A DNA stretch of 64,000 nucleotides. Origin: Polynucleobacter corsicus (lineage in GTDB: Bacteria > Pseudomonadota > Gammaproteobacteria > Burkholderiales > Burkholderiaceae). The number at the start of each line of letters is the position of its first letter. Position 1 is the first letter of the stretch. Under the pieces are notes generated by a model. That model was not told the DNA's origin. It saw nothing but the letters and a program-made list of their open reading frames with translations, and did no database searches. The translations under genes and the position numbers were made by a program. The stretch lies in contig NZ_CP061314.1 of assembly GCF_018688255.1 (NCBI RefSeq), positions 1,550,001 to 1,614,000 on the forward strand. Reading direction: 5' to 3'. Shown in pieces: positions 34,548 through 44,105 of the stretch.

Positions 34548-35681
34548 TTAAATAATCTTGGTCCAAGCAGCCTTACCAGCATACTTTTTGATAGCAGTTT
34601 CATCAAACTCAAATCCTAAGCCTGGCGTCTTATGCAAGATCAGATCACCATTCTTGAAGGTGAGCTGCTTATTAATCAATCTACGGAAGTTCAAAACCTG
34701 ATCATCCAAGAAGAATTCCACAAAACGCGCATTTGGTGTTGCTGCCACTAAAGGAGCATGCAGATCATGCATCCAATGTGGGCAAACAATCACACCCTTT
34801 AAATCCGCATAAGCAGAAATACGACGCCACTCAGTGATACCGCCACAGACTGCCGCATCAGACTGCAAAATAGCGACGCCACCAGATTCAATTAACTCCC
34901 TAAAACGCCAGCGTCCAGCCTCCATCTCACCAGTAGCCACGTTGATCTTAGTTTGACGGGCTAGGACCGCATGTAGATCGATAGCATCTGGGGAGAATGG
35001 CTCTTCGATCCAATAGGGGTTGTATGCCTCAAAGCGGCGAATATATTCAAGAGCAGTCGGCAGGTCACGCCAAGCATTGTTAGCATCTAAGGTCAGCAAA
35101 ACATCCTCACCTACGGCCTTACGAGCAGCTTTAACCCGAGCTTCCTCTTCTCTTGGGGACAGGCGCCCTACTTTCATTTTGACGGCCTTAAAGCCCTGTT
35201 TTACGTAGGACTCCATTTCTTTACCCAACATGGCAGGGGTTTTACCATCAAGGTAGTAACCACCGCTGGCATAAGCTGGAACGCGATCATCTACGACCGA
35301 CCCCAAGTATTGGTGAAGAGGTAGTTTCGCGGCACGGGCATTTAAGTCCCAGAGGGCGGTATCAAGAATAGAGATGCCGCGCATGACTGCGCCAGCGCGC
35401 CCTTGCAAGATAGACTCGTTATACATGTCCATCCACAGACCTTCGCTGCGATGACTATTTTGACCAATCAATTTTGGGGCCAGCAATTGCTCAACGGCAA
35501 TCTTGGCAATATCTCCACCCGCACTGCCGACATAGCAAAACCCAATACCCTCATTGCCATCTTTGCCCCGCACTTTAACCAAGCAATAGTGCCGCTCTGA
35601 AACCGTTCGAGTGGAGAAGGAGGTAACCTTATCTAGGGGCACCGCTACTGCAGCAACTGATACTGACTCAATAATGGGCAT
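34548..35681 (-). CDS. Mandelate racemase/muconate lactonizing enzyme family (sugar-acid dehydratase-like)
   Basis: 377 residues from ATG 35681 (MPIIESVSV), with AAGGA six bases upstream; the frame extends to 35747 without a good start. Enolase-superfamily residues are present: KxK at K168/K170 (VKMKVG), metal ligands D199, E226 (WIEEPF) and E252 (ATGEME), and H302 (CPHWMHD). Such enzymes abstract the alpha proton of a carboxylate and often dehydrate sugar acids. Convergent with the TRAP/DapA/dehydrogenase operon, giving a plausible chain of uptake, dehydration, cleavage and reduction. Confidence 0.9.
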   Translation of the reverse strand: MPIIESVSVAAVAVPLDKVTSFSTRTVSERHYCLVKVRGKDGNEGIGFCYVGSAGGDIAKIAVEQLLAPKLIGQNSHRSEGLWMDMYNESILQGRAGAVMRGISILDTALWDLNARAAKLPLHQYLGSVVDDRVPAYASGGYYLDGKTPAMLGKEMESYVKQGFKAVKMKVGRLSPREEEARVKAARKAVGEDVLLTLDANNAWRDLPTALEYIRRFEAYNPYWIEEPFSPDAIDLHAVLARQTKINVATGEMEAGRWRFRELIESGGVAILQSDAAVCGGITEWRRISAYADLKGVIVCPHWMHDLHAPLVAATPNARFVEFFLDDQVLNFRRLINKQLTFKNGDLILHKTPGLGFEFDETAIKKYAGKAAWTKII

Positions 35682-35812
35682 GAAAATTCCTTTAGCGAAA
35701 AATTGATTGTATCTACAACTTTTGCCACTTTCCTTGACCAATTTCAATAGAAAATTGCTGCACTACAACATAAAAAACGGGGGGCTGGGCAACAATATTG
35801 GATAATTGAGCA

Positions 35813-37252
35813 GTGAAAAAAATAGCGAGCCAATTACCTTACTTATTAAGAAACGTCATCAGCGTTGTTGGACTCTCTCTGATCGTACTGGTTTCTAGTG
35901 CGAACGCTCAACAAGCAAGTCCAACGAGCAAAACTAACAAAACTCCTCAGGTAAAGCAAAAAACAGTCAGTGCTAGTAATAAGCAGGTTGGCATTCAGCT
36001 GAAAGAAAATTCACTCAATCGCTCTACCAAAAGTATGAACTTAAATCCTGAATTATTTAAACGGATTGAGAGCGCGGATAGCAATGGAAGCGGTGCGAAT
36101 CTGGACTATCGCGTCCAACGTGGTTGCCTGCGTCGAAGTTTTAGCGAAGAAAATCTTCCCGCGAATCTGGGTTTAGAAAACCGAGAATTCAATGATTTCT
36201 TTAAATCTCAAACTAAAGGTTTTTTTAATCGGATGCGGGGCAATTGCATTCCTTATGCACTAGCCCTCGGCAACCGCAACCGCTTTGAATCCCTGAGCGT
36301 CATGAATGGCCCGATACAGGATGCTAAGACTGAGATTTGGACTTTTACACCATCAGCAGCGGGTAACTTTTTAATTCAACAGGACTATCTCAGAGATGAG
36401 TCTAAGCGTTTTACGGAAATTCAACTGCCTCTGAGTACTGTTTTTTATGATCCCAAAAAAGTGGGGGATAAATTACCCGTTGAACTGGTTTGGGAACTGA
36501 ACTCGATCATCAAACAAATTTACCCTGAAGAAAATAATGCGCTTGAAAATACCAATAGCATTGTTCGCCTGATTGTGGATTTTGGCGATAAGGAGCGTTG
36601 GGCTCAAATTTGGGCGGTGGAAATCATTGAACCGTCCTCAAGTGAAGTATTTGCCAGCGCTTTTTGGGTCGAAAGAAGTGATATTCCTGGGAGCTTTTAT
36701 ACCGCCAGCGGAGAATCGATTGAACGTACTTTCTGGACCAACCCCCTGAGCTATCGACGCATCTCTCGCGGGGTTGGTAGTGTCAGAGCATCAAGCAAAA
36801 AAGCTGCGCCACCAAAGAACGGTAGCGCTGTTGCTGCCGCTCCCAAGCAAAGATATCGCACCCATATGGGAATTGATTATGCGGCACCAATTGGGACGCC
36901 AATCTTTAGCGTAGCTACAGGCAAGATAGTGCATTTGGGCTATAGCGGCGCGTTCGGCAACCTCATCATTCTTGAGCATCCTGGTAACTACCGCACCTAC
37001 TATGCCCACTTGAGTAACTACAACTCAGAACTAGAAGTGGGCAATGAAGTACGGCGTGGCCTAGAGATTGGCTATGTTGGATCAACCGGACGCTCGACTG
37101 GCCCCCATCTTCATTTTGAATTAAGAAAGGATGGGGTCTATGTTGATCCCTATGCTGTAAAAACTCAGCTAGATTTATGGAGTATGCGCGATAGTGACAG
37201 TGGATTGCTAACCCGAGAAATTCTATTACTAGGTACACCACCAATCAACTAA
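35813..37252 (+). CDS. M23-family (LytM) metallopeptidase with uncharacterised N-terminal region
   Basis: 479 residues, GTG start. N-terminal membrane/signal segment ends near ANA (residue 32). A serine/lysine-rich linker to about 75 is followed by an unrecognised region of about 240 residues with two cysteines (C105, C145). The LytM domain spans about 345-450 with zinc ligands H351, D355 and H434 plus catalytic-site H432 (THMGIDYAAP, GPHLHFEL). All catalytic residues are present, so a true cell-wall endopeptidase is likely. Monocistronic, closed by a terminator. Confidence 0.88.
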   Translation: MKKIASQLPYLLRNVISVVGLSLIVLVSSANAQQASPTSKTNKTPQVKQKTVSASNKQVGIQLKENSLNRSTKSMNLNPELFKRIESADSNGSGANLDYRVQRGCLRRSFSEENLPANLGLENREFNDFFKSQTKGFFNRMRGNCIPYALALGNRNRFESLSVMNGPIQDAKTEIWTFTPSAAGNFLIQQDYLRDESKRFTEIQLPLSTVFYDPKKVGDKLPVELVWELNSIIKQIYPEENNALENTNSIVRLIVDFGDKERWAQIWAVEIIEPSSSEVFASAFWVERSDIPGSFYTASGESIERTFWTNPLSYRRISRGVGSVRASSKKAAPPKNGSAVAAAPKQRYRTHMGIDYAAPIGTPIFSVATGKIVHLGYSGAFGNLIILEHPGNYRTYYAHLSNYNSELEVGNEVRRGLEIGYVGSTGRSTGPHLHFELRKDGVYVDPYAVKTQLDLWSMRDSDSGLLTREILLLGTPPIN

Positions 37253-37274
37253 GAGATGTCAATCAGTAATTGAA

Positions 37275-37304
37275 AAAGGGGCCCATTGGACCCCTTTATT
37301 TTTG
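37275..37304. terminator. Terminator between M23 peptidase and UspA genes
   Basis: Stem AAAGGGG / CCCCTTT (37275-37281 and 37291-37297) with loop CCCATTGGA; A and T tracts on the two sides let it serve both convergent genes. Confidence 0.8.
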
Positions 37305-37316
37305 ATGCGCTAGCTC

Positions 37317-37757
37317 TTAACCAAGTACCAATACCGGTATCTTGGAATGCACAATCACCTCGTGCGTTTCGCTACCCAATAAGACGCTCTTAATACCAGT
37401 ACGCTTATGTGAGGCCATCACAATTACGTCAGCTTTCGATTTCTTGGCGCCATCCAAAATACCCTCTGATAAATTGCTATTAGGGATATGAAGGGTGCTT
37501 ACTTTTATGCTGGCACCCAATAAAAGAGAGGCCTTTTTAAAGACATCATTGGCGTATGCTTCACAGACCTTCTTATGGTCTTTTTGAGAAATTACGTAGC
37601 CCATAGAGCTATCGGAGTACACCATTGGTGGCATTGGATCGGAAACATAAACCAGTGTCACCGCAGCTTTATGAGCCTTTGCAAGCTCAGCTACCTTCTT
37701 TAAGGACTTTTTGCTCACATCTGAACCATCGACTGGTACTAATAAGCGCTTAAACAT
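37317..37757 (-). CDS. Universal stress protein, UspA family
   Basis: 146 residues, one Usp domain: LVPVDGSDVSKKSLKKV at the start and the ATP-binding form GxxG-9-G(S/T) near the end (MASHKRTGIKSVLLGSETHEV). It is therefore of the nucleotide-binding type. Role in stress survival by family knowledge; monocistronic. Confidence 0.93.
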   Translation of the reverse strand: MFKRLLVPVDGSDVSKKSLKKVAELAKAHKAAVTLVYVSDPMPPMVYSDSSMGYVISQKDHKKVCEAYANDVFKKASLLLGASIKVSTLHIPNSNLSEGILDGAKKSKADVIVMASHKRTGIKSVLLGSETHEVIVHSKIPVLVLG

Positions 37758-37846
37758 ATTTAACTCCTGTTAAATTAACCCTAATGCCTTCCATTCCATC
37801 ATAGTCTTTATTATTCAACTGTGAAAGCATAAAAAAGGAAACTAAA

Positions 37847-38248
37847 TTGCTCAAGTACTTTGCAGTGTATTTTTCATTTCTCTCAACATTGATCATCATT
37901 GATTTAATTTGGTTGCTTGGCATTGCCAGAAACCTCTATCGTGACGAAATGGACTCGCTCATGGCTAGCGAGCCAAAGCTGTGGGCAGGACTAGCTTTTT
38001 ATCTCTTGTATGCGCTTGGGGCATCGATTTTCGTAATCTTTCCAGCAATTTCAAAACAATCCTGGATGTATGCAGCGCAGTATGGCGCCCTATTTGGGTT
38101 CTTTTGTTATATGACTTACGATCTCACTAATCTTGCAGTGATTCGCGACTTTCCTATGCGCCTGGCATTTGTAGACATTGCCTGGGGATCTGCTGTTACC
38201 GCACTATCCACAACGATTGCCTACTGGGTTGGCAATCGGATGGCTTAA
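37847..38248 (+). CDS. DUF2177-family membrane protein
   Basis: 133 residues with four membrane helices, TTG start supported by AAGGA seven bases upstream. Conserved family features: DLIWLLGIARNLYRDEM and FFCYMTYDLTNLAVIRDFP, then DIAWGSAVTALSTTIAYW. Function of the family is unknown. 13 bp before the SulP gene, so cotranscription is likely. Confidence 0.88.
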   Translation: MLKYFAVYFSFLSTLIIIDLIWLLGIARNLYRDEMDSLMASEPKLWAGLAFYLLYALGASIFVIFPAISKQSWMYAAQYGALFGFFCYMTYDLTNLAVIRDFPMRLAFVDIAWGSAVTALSTTIAYWVGNRMA

Positions 38249-38261
38249 GAGCCTTTCGCAC

Positions 38262-39896
38262 ATGAGTTTTTTTCACCCCAAACTACTCGACACCCTTCAG
38301 GGCTATAACGGCGCCCTTTTAAGCAAAGATATATTGGCAGGCATCACGGTTGGAGTAGTTGCACTACCTTTAGCGATGGCATTTGCGATTGCTAGTGGAC
38401 TCAAACCAGAAGCAGGCATCTTTACCGCCATCCTTGCCGGCGGATTAATTTCCATCTTGGGCGGCAGTCGCGTGCAAATTGGTGGGCCGGCTGGCGCATT
38501 CATCGTCATCGTTTACGGCATTGTTGAGCACTATGGCGTTGCCAATTTACTTCTAGCAACTATCATGTCTGGAGTATTTTTATTTCTAATGGGTCTCTTT
38601 CGGTTAGGGACATTAATTCGCTTTATTCCGATAGCGGTCATTATTGGTTTTACCAACGGCATCGCTGTATTAATCGGCTTATCTCAAGTAAAAGAATTTT
38701 TTGGCCTTCAAATTACCAAAATGCCTGCTGAGTTTTTTCAAGCAATTCAAACTCTGTATGCTGCTGCCGATACGGTTAACCCTATCGCACTCATGCTATC
38801 CAGCGGAACTCTCGCTTTTTTAATTGCTTGGAGAGTCTTTCAAAAACAGCTGGGGCAGCTGAGTCATCTGCCAGGCACCGTCATTGCCATGGCTGCCGCC
38901 ACCATAACCACGAGTACATTTAATCTGCCAGTAGATACCATTGGCAGTCGCTTTGGCGGCATCCCCTCTGGTCTGCCGAGTTTTGAATGGATCCCGATCA
39001 GCTGGGGCACCGCACAATTTGTGATTGCGCCTGCAATTACCCTCGCTCTACTTGGAGCGATTGAGTCGCTACTCTGCGCCCGAATTGCTGATGGACTGAT
39101 TCATGATCGTCATGAATCTAATCAAGAGCTGATGGCTCAGGGTGTTGCCAATGTAGTCACCCCATTCTTTGGTGGCATGCCGGCTACAGGAACGATTGCC
39201 AGAACGGTTACCAACATACAGAGCGGGGGAAGTACTCCAATTGCTGGAATCATTCACTCAGTAACATTGCTAGTGATTATTTTATTTGGAGCTCCGCTAG
39301 CAGAAAATATTCCTCTGGCTAGCTTAGCAGCTATCCTCATGTTTGTTGCTTGGAATATGGGTGAGTGGAGAAAGTTTGCAGACCTCAAACAATTTCGTCT
39401 GCCTTATCGCTTAACTATGTTGAGTGTATTTTTTCTGACCATCGTATTAGACCTCACCATCGCAATACAAGTGGGCTTACTGCTGGCATTCATTACCTTC
39501 ATCTATCGAATCTCCAGTTTGTCACGCTATGAACCGGTCAATCTCGCTGATTTTCCAGAGCTACAGCAGTATCAGGGAAGGATTGCTGCATTCAGAGTTT
39601 ATGGCGCTATCTTTTTTGGTGCAGTCAAAATTCTGGAGAACATTGAAAACGAATTACCCTCAAAAGTATTGATACTTGACCTCAAGAATGTGATCTATAT
39701 CGACGTTTCTGGAATGGATGCGGTGCTTGAACTTGAAGCGGTTTGTAAAAATCGTAATATTAATCTCATGATTTGTGGACTGGCACATCAACCCCACGAG
39801 ATGGCTATTCGAGCAGGCCTCCTAGAGCGCCTACCTATCGATTGCATCTACCCAGACCTGCAGCAGGGCATTGCCAAAGCCATGAATGAATTATGA
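38262..39896 (+). CDS. SulP-family anion permease with STAS domain
   Basis: 544 residues from ATG 38262, which avoids overlapping the upstream gene. The membrane part has the SLC26/SulP marks LAGITVGVVALPLAMAFAIASG and IGGPAGAFIVI, and the cytoplasmic STAS domain fills the last 110 residues (VLILDLKNVIYIDVSGMDAVLELE). Carries sulfate, bicarbonate or dicarboxylate; substrate not fixed by sequence. Its last codons overlap the convergent MFS gene's stop by six bases. Confidence 0.92.
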   Translation: MSFFHPKLLDTLQGYNGALLSKDILAGITVGVVALPLAMAFAIASGLKPEAGIFTAILAGGLISILGGSRVQIGGPAGAFIVIVYGIVEHYGVANLLLATIMSGVFLFLMGLFRLGTLIRFIPIAVIIGFTNGIAVLIGLSQVKEFFGLQITKMPAEFFQAIQTLYAAADTVNPIALMLSSGTLAFLIAWRVFQKQLGQLSHLPGTVIAMAAATITTSTFNLPVDTIGSRFGGIPSGLPSFEWIPISWGTAQFVIAPAITLALLGAIESLLCARIADGLIHDRHESNQELMAQGVANVVTPFFGGMPATGTIARTVTNIQSGGSTPIAGIIHSVTLLVIILFGAPLAENIPLASLAAILMFVAWNMGEWRKFADLKQFRLPYRLTMLSVFFLTIVLDLTIAIQVGLLLAFITFIYRISSLSRYEPVNLADFPELQQYQGRIAAFRVYGAIFFGAVKILENIENELPSKVLILDLKNVIYIDVSGMDAVLELEAVCKNRNINLMICGLAHQPHEMAIRAGLLERLPIDCIYPDLQQGIAKAMNEL

Positions 39897-41135
39897 CTTG
39901 CGGGCGATAGACCCACTAACCCAACCATTACGACGTTCATACAGCACAAATAGAACACCCCAAACCACCACTGCAGCATAGGCCCAGACCCAAGATATTT
40001 GCGAGGTACGTGAGCCAGTTAAGTCCAGGACAAAACCAAAAATAGCCGGGCCTAACAACCCGCCTCCAAAGCCCATTAAGGAGTGGAGCCCCATTGCAGC
40101 ACCTTTAATATCGTCCTTAGCACTTATGACTAAGCCTGCAGTTAAGGTGGAAGAATCAGCCATGATGAAAATTGTATGCCCTACTGCTAAGGCAATAATT
40201 AACCACCAAGATTGTCCTGTTGACCAAGCGAGCGCCACACCAAATGCTGCGCTAGATAACATGACAAAGAAAATCCATTTTTGACGCCCTATTCTTAAGG
40301 CAATCTCATTTCCAATGATGGATGCAGGAACACCAAAGAAATTAATCACGCCAGCAAGAGTAGTTGCAGTTAATAGAAAGGGGTCGCCTGTCACAATGGC
40401 ACAGAAACCAAAAAAAGCTACGATCCAACTACGGCAAGCAAATAACTCAATGGAGTGGGCGGTATAGCCAAAGATAAATCCTGAGGCTGTTTTGTCTTGC
40501 AAGACTAAGCGCCACTTATCTACCGGAAAAATATCGTGCAAGCGAATACGGATTGGACCGTGCCACTTTTCATGGGCGAGTGCAGGAATAAATGAGAGCA
40601 CAATCAATAATGCCGTGAATGGACCTAGGGCGATGATTCCAAAAACATAGCGCCAGCCCAAACTATTTAAGATCCAACCAGAGCAAAGATAAGAGAAGCC
40701 AGTGCCAATACCAAAGAATGCGGTATAAAAGGCAATATGGCGAGTCAGCTCACCGGTCTTAATGCGATCAGACAGAATTTTTAAGCCGGGCATATAAGTA
40801 CCCGCTAAACCGACTCCATTGAGTGCCATAAATATCAAAGCGGTCCAGAAGTTATAGGCAAAGAGGCCCATACCGAGCAATCCACAAGTCGCTGAAAGAC
40901 CGCCTACGAGATAGACTTTTTTTGCATCAACGCGATCGGTGAGAGCGGTTGCCAATGGAACCATCAGCATATAACCAAAGAAAAAGGCGCTAGCAATTAA
41001 GCCGGATTGCAAATTACTCAGATGCCACTCATCTTGCAATGTGGTTAACACCACCGCGTAACAGGCAAAACCCAATAGCGCGCAAGTTTGCGCCATCAGC
41101 ATTAGGGGTGTGTAACCAGTGGGTTTCAAGCGCAT
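39891..41135 (-). CDS. MFS transporter
   Basis: 414 residues, twelve-helix pattern, with a loop motif VPLATALTDRVDAKKVYLVGG after helix 2. Substrate unknown. It follows the 2OG-Fe dioxygenase gene by 6 bp on the same strand, so it probably moves the substrate or product of that enzyme, for example an amino acid or its hydroxylated form (inference). Confidence 0.87.
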   Translation of the reverse strand: MRLKPTGYTPLMLMAQTCALLGFACYAVVLTTLQDEWHLSNLQSGLIASAFFFGYMLMVPLATALTDRVDAKKVYLVGGLSATCGLLGMGLFAYNFWTALIFMALNGVGLAGTYMPGLKILSDRIKTGELTRHIAFYTAFFGIGTGFSYLCSGWILNSLGWRYVFGIIALGPFTALLIVLSFIPALAHEKWHGPIRIRLHDIFPVDKWRLVLQDKTASGFIFGYTAHSIELFACRSWIVAFFGFCAIVTGDPFLLTATTLAGVINFFGVPASIIGNEIALRIGRQKWIFFVMLSSAAFGVALAWSTGQSWWLIIALAVGHTIFIMADSSTLTAGLVISAKDDIKGAAMGLHSLMGFGGGLLGPAIFGFVLDLTGSRTSQISWVWAYAAVVVWGVLFVLYERRNGWVSGSIARKS

Positions 41136-41141
41136 CAGAAC

Positions 41142-41897
41142 TTATTGCTGACTACTATTTGGGGAATCTTGAAAACTGTTCGAGCGGAACGTGAGCACCA
41201 GAGTATCTCTATAGCCATATTGCCCCAGGGGCTGAATAGGGGTAGATTCATGAATCATTTTTTCATCATTCATCAGCAGTAAAGACCAAGGCTCAGTGAG
41301 GGTAAATCGTAAACCAGTAGAGCCGGTTGCACTAAAAATTCGGGTCTCGCCACCCTTGACATCGATTCGATTGATTAAAAAGACAGCTACAAAATCAACG
41401 CCATCACGATGAGCCCCCTCAGGAGTTGGTCGCCCAATCCCATCGGTCGTATCAATCCGAAATTGGTGAGCTTCTACAAACCAGGTGTTTACTTGCTTAA
41501 CGCCATCCAGAATATGAGTCAATCCCAGCAAAAGGGCATGCCAAGCAGGATTGCTAGTGAGCTCAGTTTGGGAAGGCTCAAACCAACGTTCAATACCGCC
41601 ATGCAAGGCGTTGTAATTGACAGACTGCCAGTGGGCACGATGCGGCACGGTAGCTAAAGATTTTCCCTTGATCTCAAAGCTTGAATGGCGGCGAAAGCGA
41701 TACCGTCCACCATCCTTAAGATAGGGGTCTCTGGGCAAGCCTTCCCAAAACTGAGTGAGGTTGCGAAGCTGATCAAGATCCACATGTGCAATCTGCGCCA
41801 CATCCTGAGCAGAGACAACAGCAAAACCATCATCTCGTAAAGATTGAACCAAATCCTTAGCGGGCGTTAGTGGCGGTAAAAGGCTGGAAAGAGTCAT
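41142..41897 (-). CDS. 2OG-Fe(II) dioxygenase family protein (PF10014-like)
   Basis: 251 residues. Iron triad HxD...H is visible as H163, D165 (EGAHRDGVDFV) and H216 (KMIHEST); R230 in GYRDTL is a candidate 2-oxoglutarate anchor. Layout resembles the family of bacterial L-isoleucine dioxygenases (PF10014), which hydroxylate free amino acids. The substrate here is unknown. First gene of a pair with an MFS transporter; no biosynthetic gene cluster surrounds it. Confidence 0.82.
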   Translation of the reverse strand: MTLSSLLPPLTPAKDLVQSLRDDGFAVVSAQDVAQIAHVDLDQLRNLTQFWEGLPRDPYLKDGGRYRFRRHSSFEIKGKSLATVPHRAHWQSVNYNALHGGIERWFEPSQTELTSNPAWHALLLGLTHILDGVKQVNTWFVEAHQFRIDTTDGIGRPTPEGAHRDGVDFVAVFLINRIDVKGGETRIFSATGSTGLRFTLTEPWSLLLMNDEKMIHESTPIQPLGQYGYRDTLVLTFRSNSFQDSPNSSQQ

Positions 41898-41925
41898 GGG
41901 TTTATTTTAGGCGCATACCAATGCA

Positions 41926-43227
41926 TTAGGAATGCAAATTCAAACGACCTCGCACCTCTCCTACGTGACCTTTTAGGTCATACAACTCTTTTGCATCCAG
42001 CATAGAAACTCTAATATTCCCAACTCTTCGCTCAATATCTACCAAATCTCTATAGTTTTTTTCTTTTAACTCTGGGACAGATGCATTTTTCTCTATGACC
42101 TTCAGTTCTTCGTACACCCTGGATAACTTGAGACGTAAAAAGAAATTCTTAGCAGCGGGAATATAGGTAAATAAAGGAATCAAAATGACGAGTAATGGAA
42201 TCACAATTTTGGCAAAGCGCCCAATCCATACCGCCGTCCAGAAAGGTAGGTGGCGATGCAAGAAAGACGGACCATCCTTTAAATAGATTTCAGCATCAAC
42301 ATGTAGAGGAAAATCAAGGCCAGTACCAGATGGGAATTCTCCCGGCTTTTGCAAATAAGAATAGTTTTTCAGAACGTCATAAGTGTCCCCCAGTAATAAT
42401 GTTACTAGGGCAGGGTTAACATCATCTTTACCAACTAAGGTTGCCGTTGCAGCCAGTACCTGTATATCCTGACGCGGAAGATCATATGCAATACTCACAA
42501 CCCCACGAGGTACAGTGACCTTTGATAAGAAAGGAAATAGGTGGACATAAGCATCAGCCTGCTCAAAACTCATTAAACGAATGCCGGGTGTTGCATAAAA
42601 ATTTTTCAGGATGGGCGCCTCAGCTGCGCTAACAATGAAGACTGCATCCAATTCATTCTTCTTAAATTTTTCCAAGGCATCCAGCGGCTTTAACTTTTCA
42701 GCATGAAAGTCATTCATACTCAATCCGCTTGCTTCAAGTAACTTAGTCGTCAAGGACAGGGTGCCACTGCCATCATTACCAATCGAGACACGCTTGCCTT
42801 TTAATTGACTCAATAAGCTTAAACGTCCACCTTCATTTTTAAAGCTAGATTCCCTATACCAAACCCATACCGGCTCATAAAACACGCCCGCAATAGAAAC
42901 TAAGTTAGGATATTTAGATAGATCGGCTACACCACCCTGCACCATTGCAAAATCTACGCCGGAATGCTGGTCACTGAGTAAGGCTAAGTTGTCACCTGTT
43001 CCGCCGGTCGTACGCAATTTCATAGATACGCCTTGCTCAGCAAGTTCACTCTGGAGTCTTTCACCAAATTTCTGATAAAGACCGGTTGGGAAACCTGTGG
43101 CCAATTCAATCGATCTCGGTGGAGGCGGTACGAGCACCCAGAGTGTGGCAAACAGCAAGGCCACTAGACCCAAAAAGGCTATGCCAACCGCAATAGGGTT
43201 ATAGATATTTTTGCGTATGAAGTTCAT
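41926..43227 (-). CDS. TAXI-type solute-binding protein with N- and C-terminal membrane anchors
   Basis: 433 residues, longer than usual for TAXI (about 320). An uncleaved-looking N-terminal helix (about 12-35) leads into a TAXI domain: ELATGFPTGLYQKFGERLQ, GTGDNLALL, IGNDGSGTLSLTTKLLEASG. A second membrane helix follows at about 340-360 (IVIPLLVILIPLFTYIP), then a charged, probably helical cytoplasmic tail of 70 residues. No TRAP permease is adjacent. It may sense rather than transport its ligand (inference). Confidence 0.87.
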   Translation of the reverse strand: MNFIRKNIYNPIAVGIAFLGLVALLFATLWVLVPPPPRSIELATGFPTGLYQKFGERLQSELAEQGVSMKLRTTGGTGDNLALLSDQHSGVDFAMVQGGVADLSKYPNLVSIAGVFYEPVWVWYRESSFKNEGGRLSLLSQLKGKRVSIGNDGSGTLSLTTKLLEASGLSMNDFHAEKLKPLDALEKFKKNELDAVFIVSAAEAPILKNFYATPGIRLMSFEQADAYVHLFPFLSKVTVPRGVVSIAYDLPRQDIQVLAATATLVGKDDVNPALVTLLLGDTYDVLKNYSYLQKPGEFPSGTGLDFPLHVDAEIYLKDGPSFLHRHLPFWTAVWIGRFAKIVIPLLVILIPLFTYIPAAKNFFLRLKLSRVYEELKVIEKNASVPELKEKNYRDLVDIERRVGNIRVSMLDAKELYDLKGHVGEVRGRLNLHS

Positions 43228-43343
43228 AAAAAATTCTGCTTGTTTTTGCCATTATGCCCCGAGCCCATGGATCTAGAGCAGAATGAATTGATTCGAATTA
43301 TTTCAGGATAAGATGGGGGTTTTATAGAGCCATTAGGACATTC

Positions 43344-44105
43344 ATGAATTCAGCTGCCAATAAAGTAGCCCTAGTCACAGGGGCTGGAACAGGTATCGGA
43401 AAAGCCGCAGCAAAAGCACTGTTGCAAGGTGGATTTAGAGTTGTTCTGACCGGTCGAAATCTCGAGAAGCTCAACTTAGCCATTCATGATATTGGTGGGA
43501 GCAGTCAAAACTGCCTCGCAGTGAGCTGCGATGTCGGCAAACCAGAGCAAGTAAAAACCCTATTTACAGAAATCCAAAAACAGTTTGGCCGCATTGACGC
43601 GCTCTTCAACAATGCCGGCATGGGAGCGCCAGCTATTCCCATGGAAGAGCTGAGCTATGAACAGTGGATGAATGTGGTTAATGCCAATCTCTGCGGCGCT
43701 TTCTTATGCTCTCAAGAGGCCATCCGCATGATGAAGGCTCAGTCTCCGCAAGGTGGCCGAATTATTAATAATGGCTCCATCTCTGCACATGCGCCCCGTC
43801 CAATGTCTGCACCATACACCGCCACTAAACATGCCATGACTGGATTAACTAAATCTATTGCATTGGATGGTCGCCCATTCAATATTACCTGCGGTCAAAT
43901 CGATATAGGTAATGCCGGCACTGAAATGACTATTCCCATGGCTGCTGGTATTTTGCAGCCAGATGGCTCAAAGAAGATTGAGCCACTCATGGATGTAGAT
44001 CATGTTGGACAAGCCGTCTTGCATATGGCCCAGCTCCCCTTAGAGAGCAATATTCTGTCGATGACCATTATGGCAAGCAATATGCCATTTATTGGTCGGG
44101 GCTAA
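43344..44105 (+). CDS. Short-chain dehydrogenase/reductase
   Basis: 253 residues, classical SDR: cofactor motif TGAGTGIG at 12-19, NNAG block (FNNAGMG), catalytic serine region NNGSISAHAPRP and YxxxK as YTATK. Substrate unknown. Stands alone between the anchored TAXI gene and the ccm operon; its stop abuts the ccmI stop with no base between (TAATTA). Confidence 0.92.
   Translation: MNSAANKVALVTGAGTGIGKAAAKALLQGGFRVVLTGRNLEKLNLAIHDIGGSSQNCLAVSCDVGKPEQVKTLFTEIQKQFGRIDALFNNAGMGAPAIPMEELSYEQWMNVVNANLCGAFLCSQEAIRMMKAQSPQGGRIINNGSISAHAPRPMSAPYTATKHAMTGLTKSIALDGRPFNITCGQIDIGNAGTEMTIPMAAGILQPDGSKKIEPLMDVDHVGQAVLHMAQLPLESNILSMTIMASNMPFIGRG

Noticed and set aside
38178..38261. Extended N-terminus for the SulP protein
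   Set aside because: The extra codons overlap the end of DUF2177 and are not hydrophobic or SulP-like; ATG 38262 gives the usual start.
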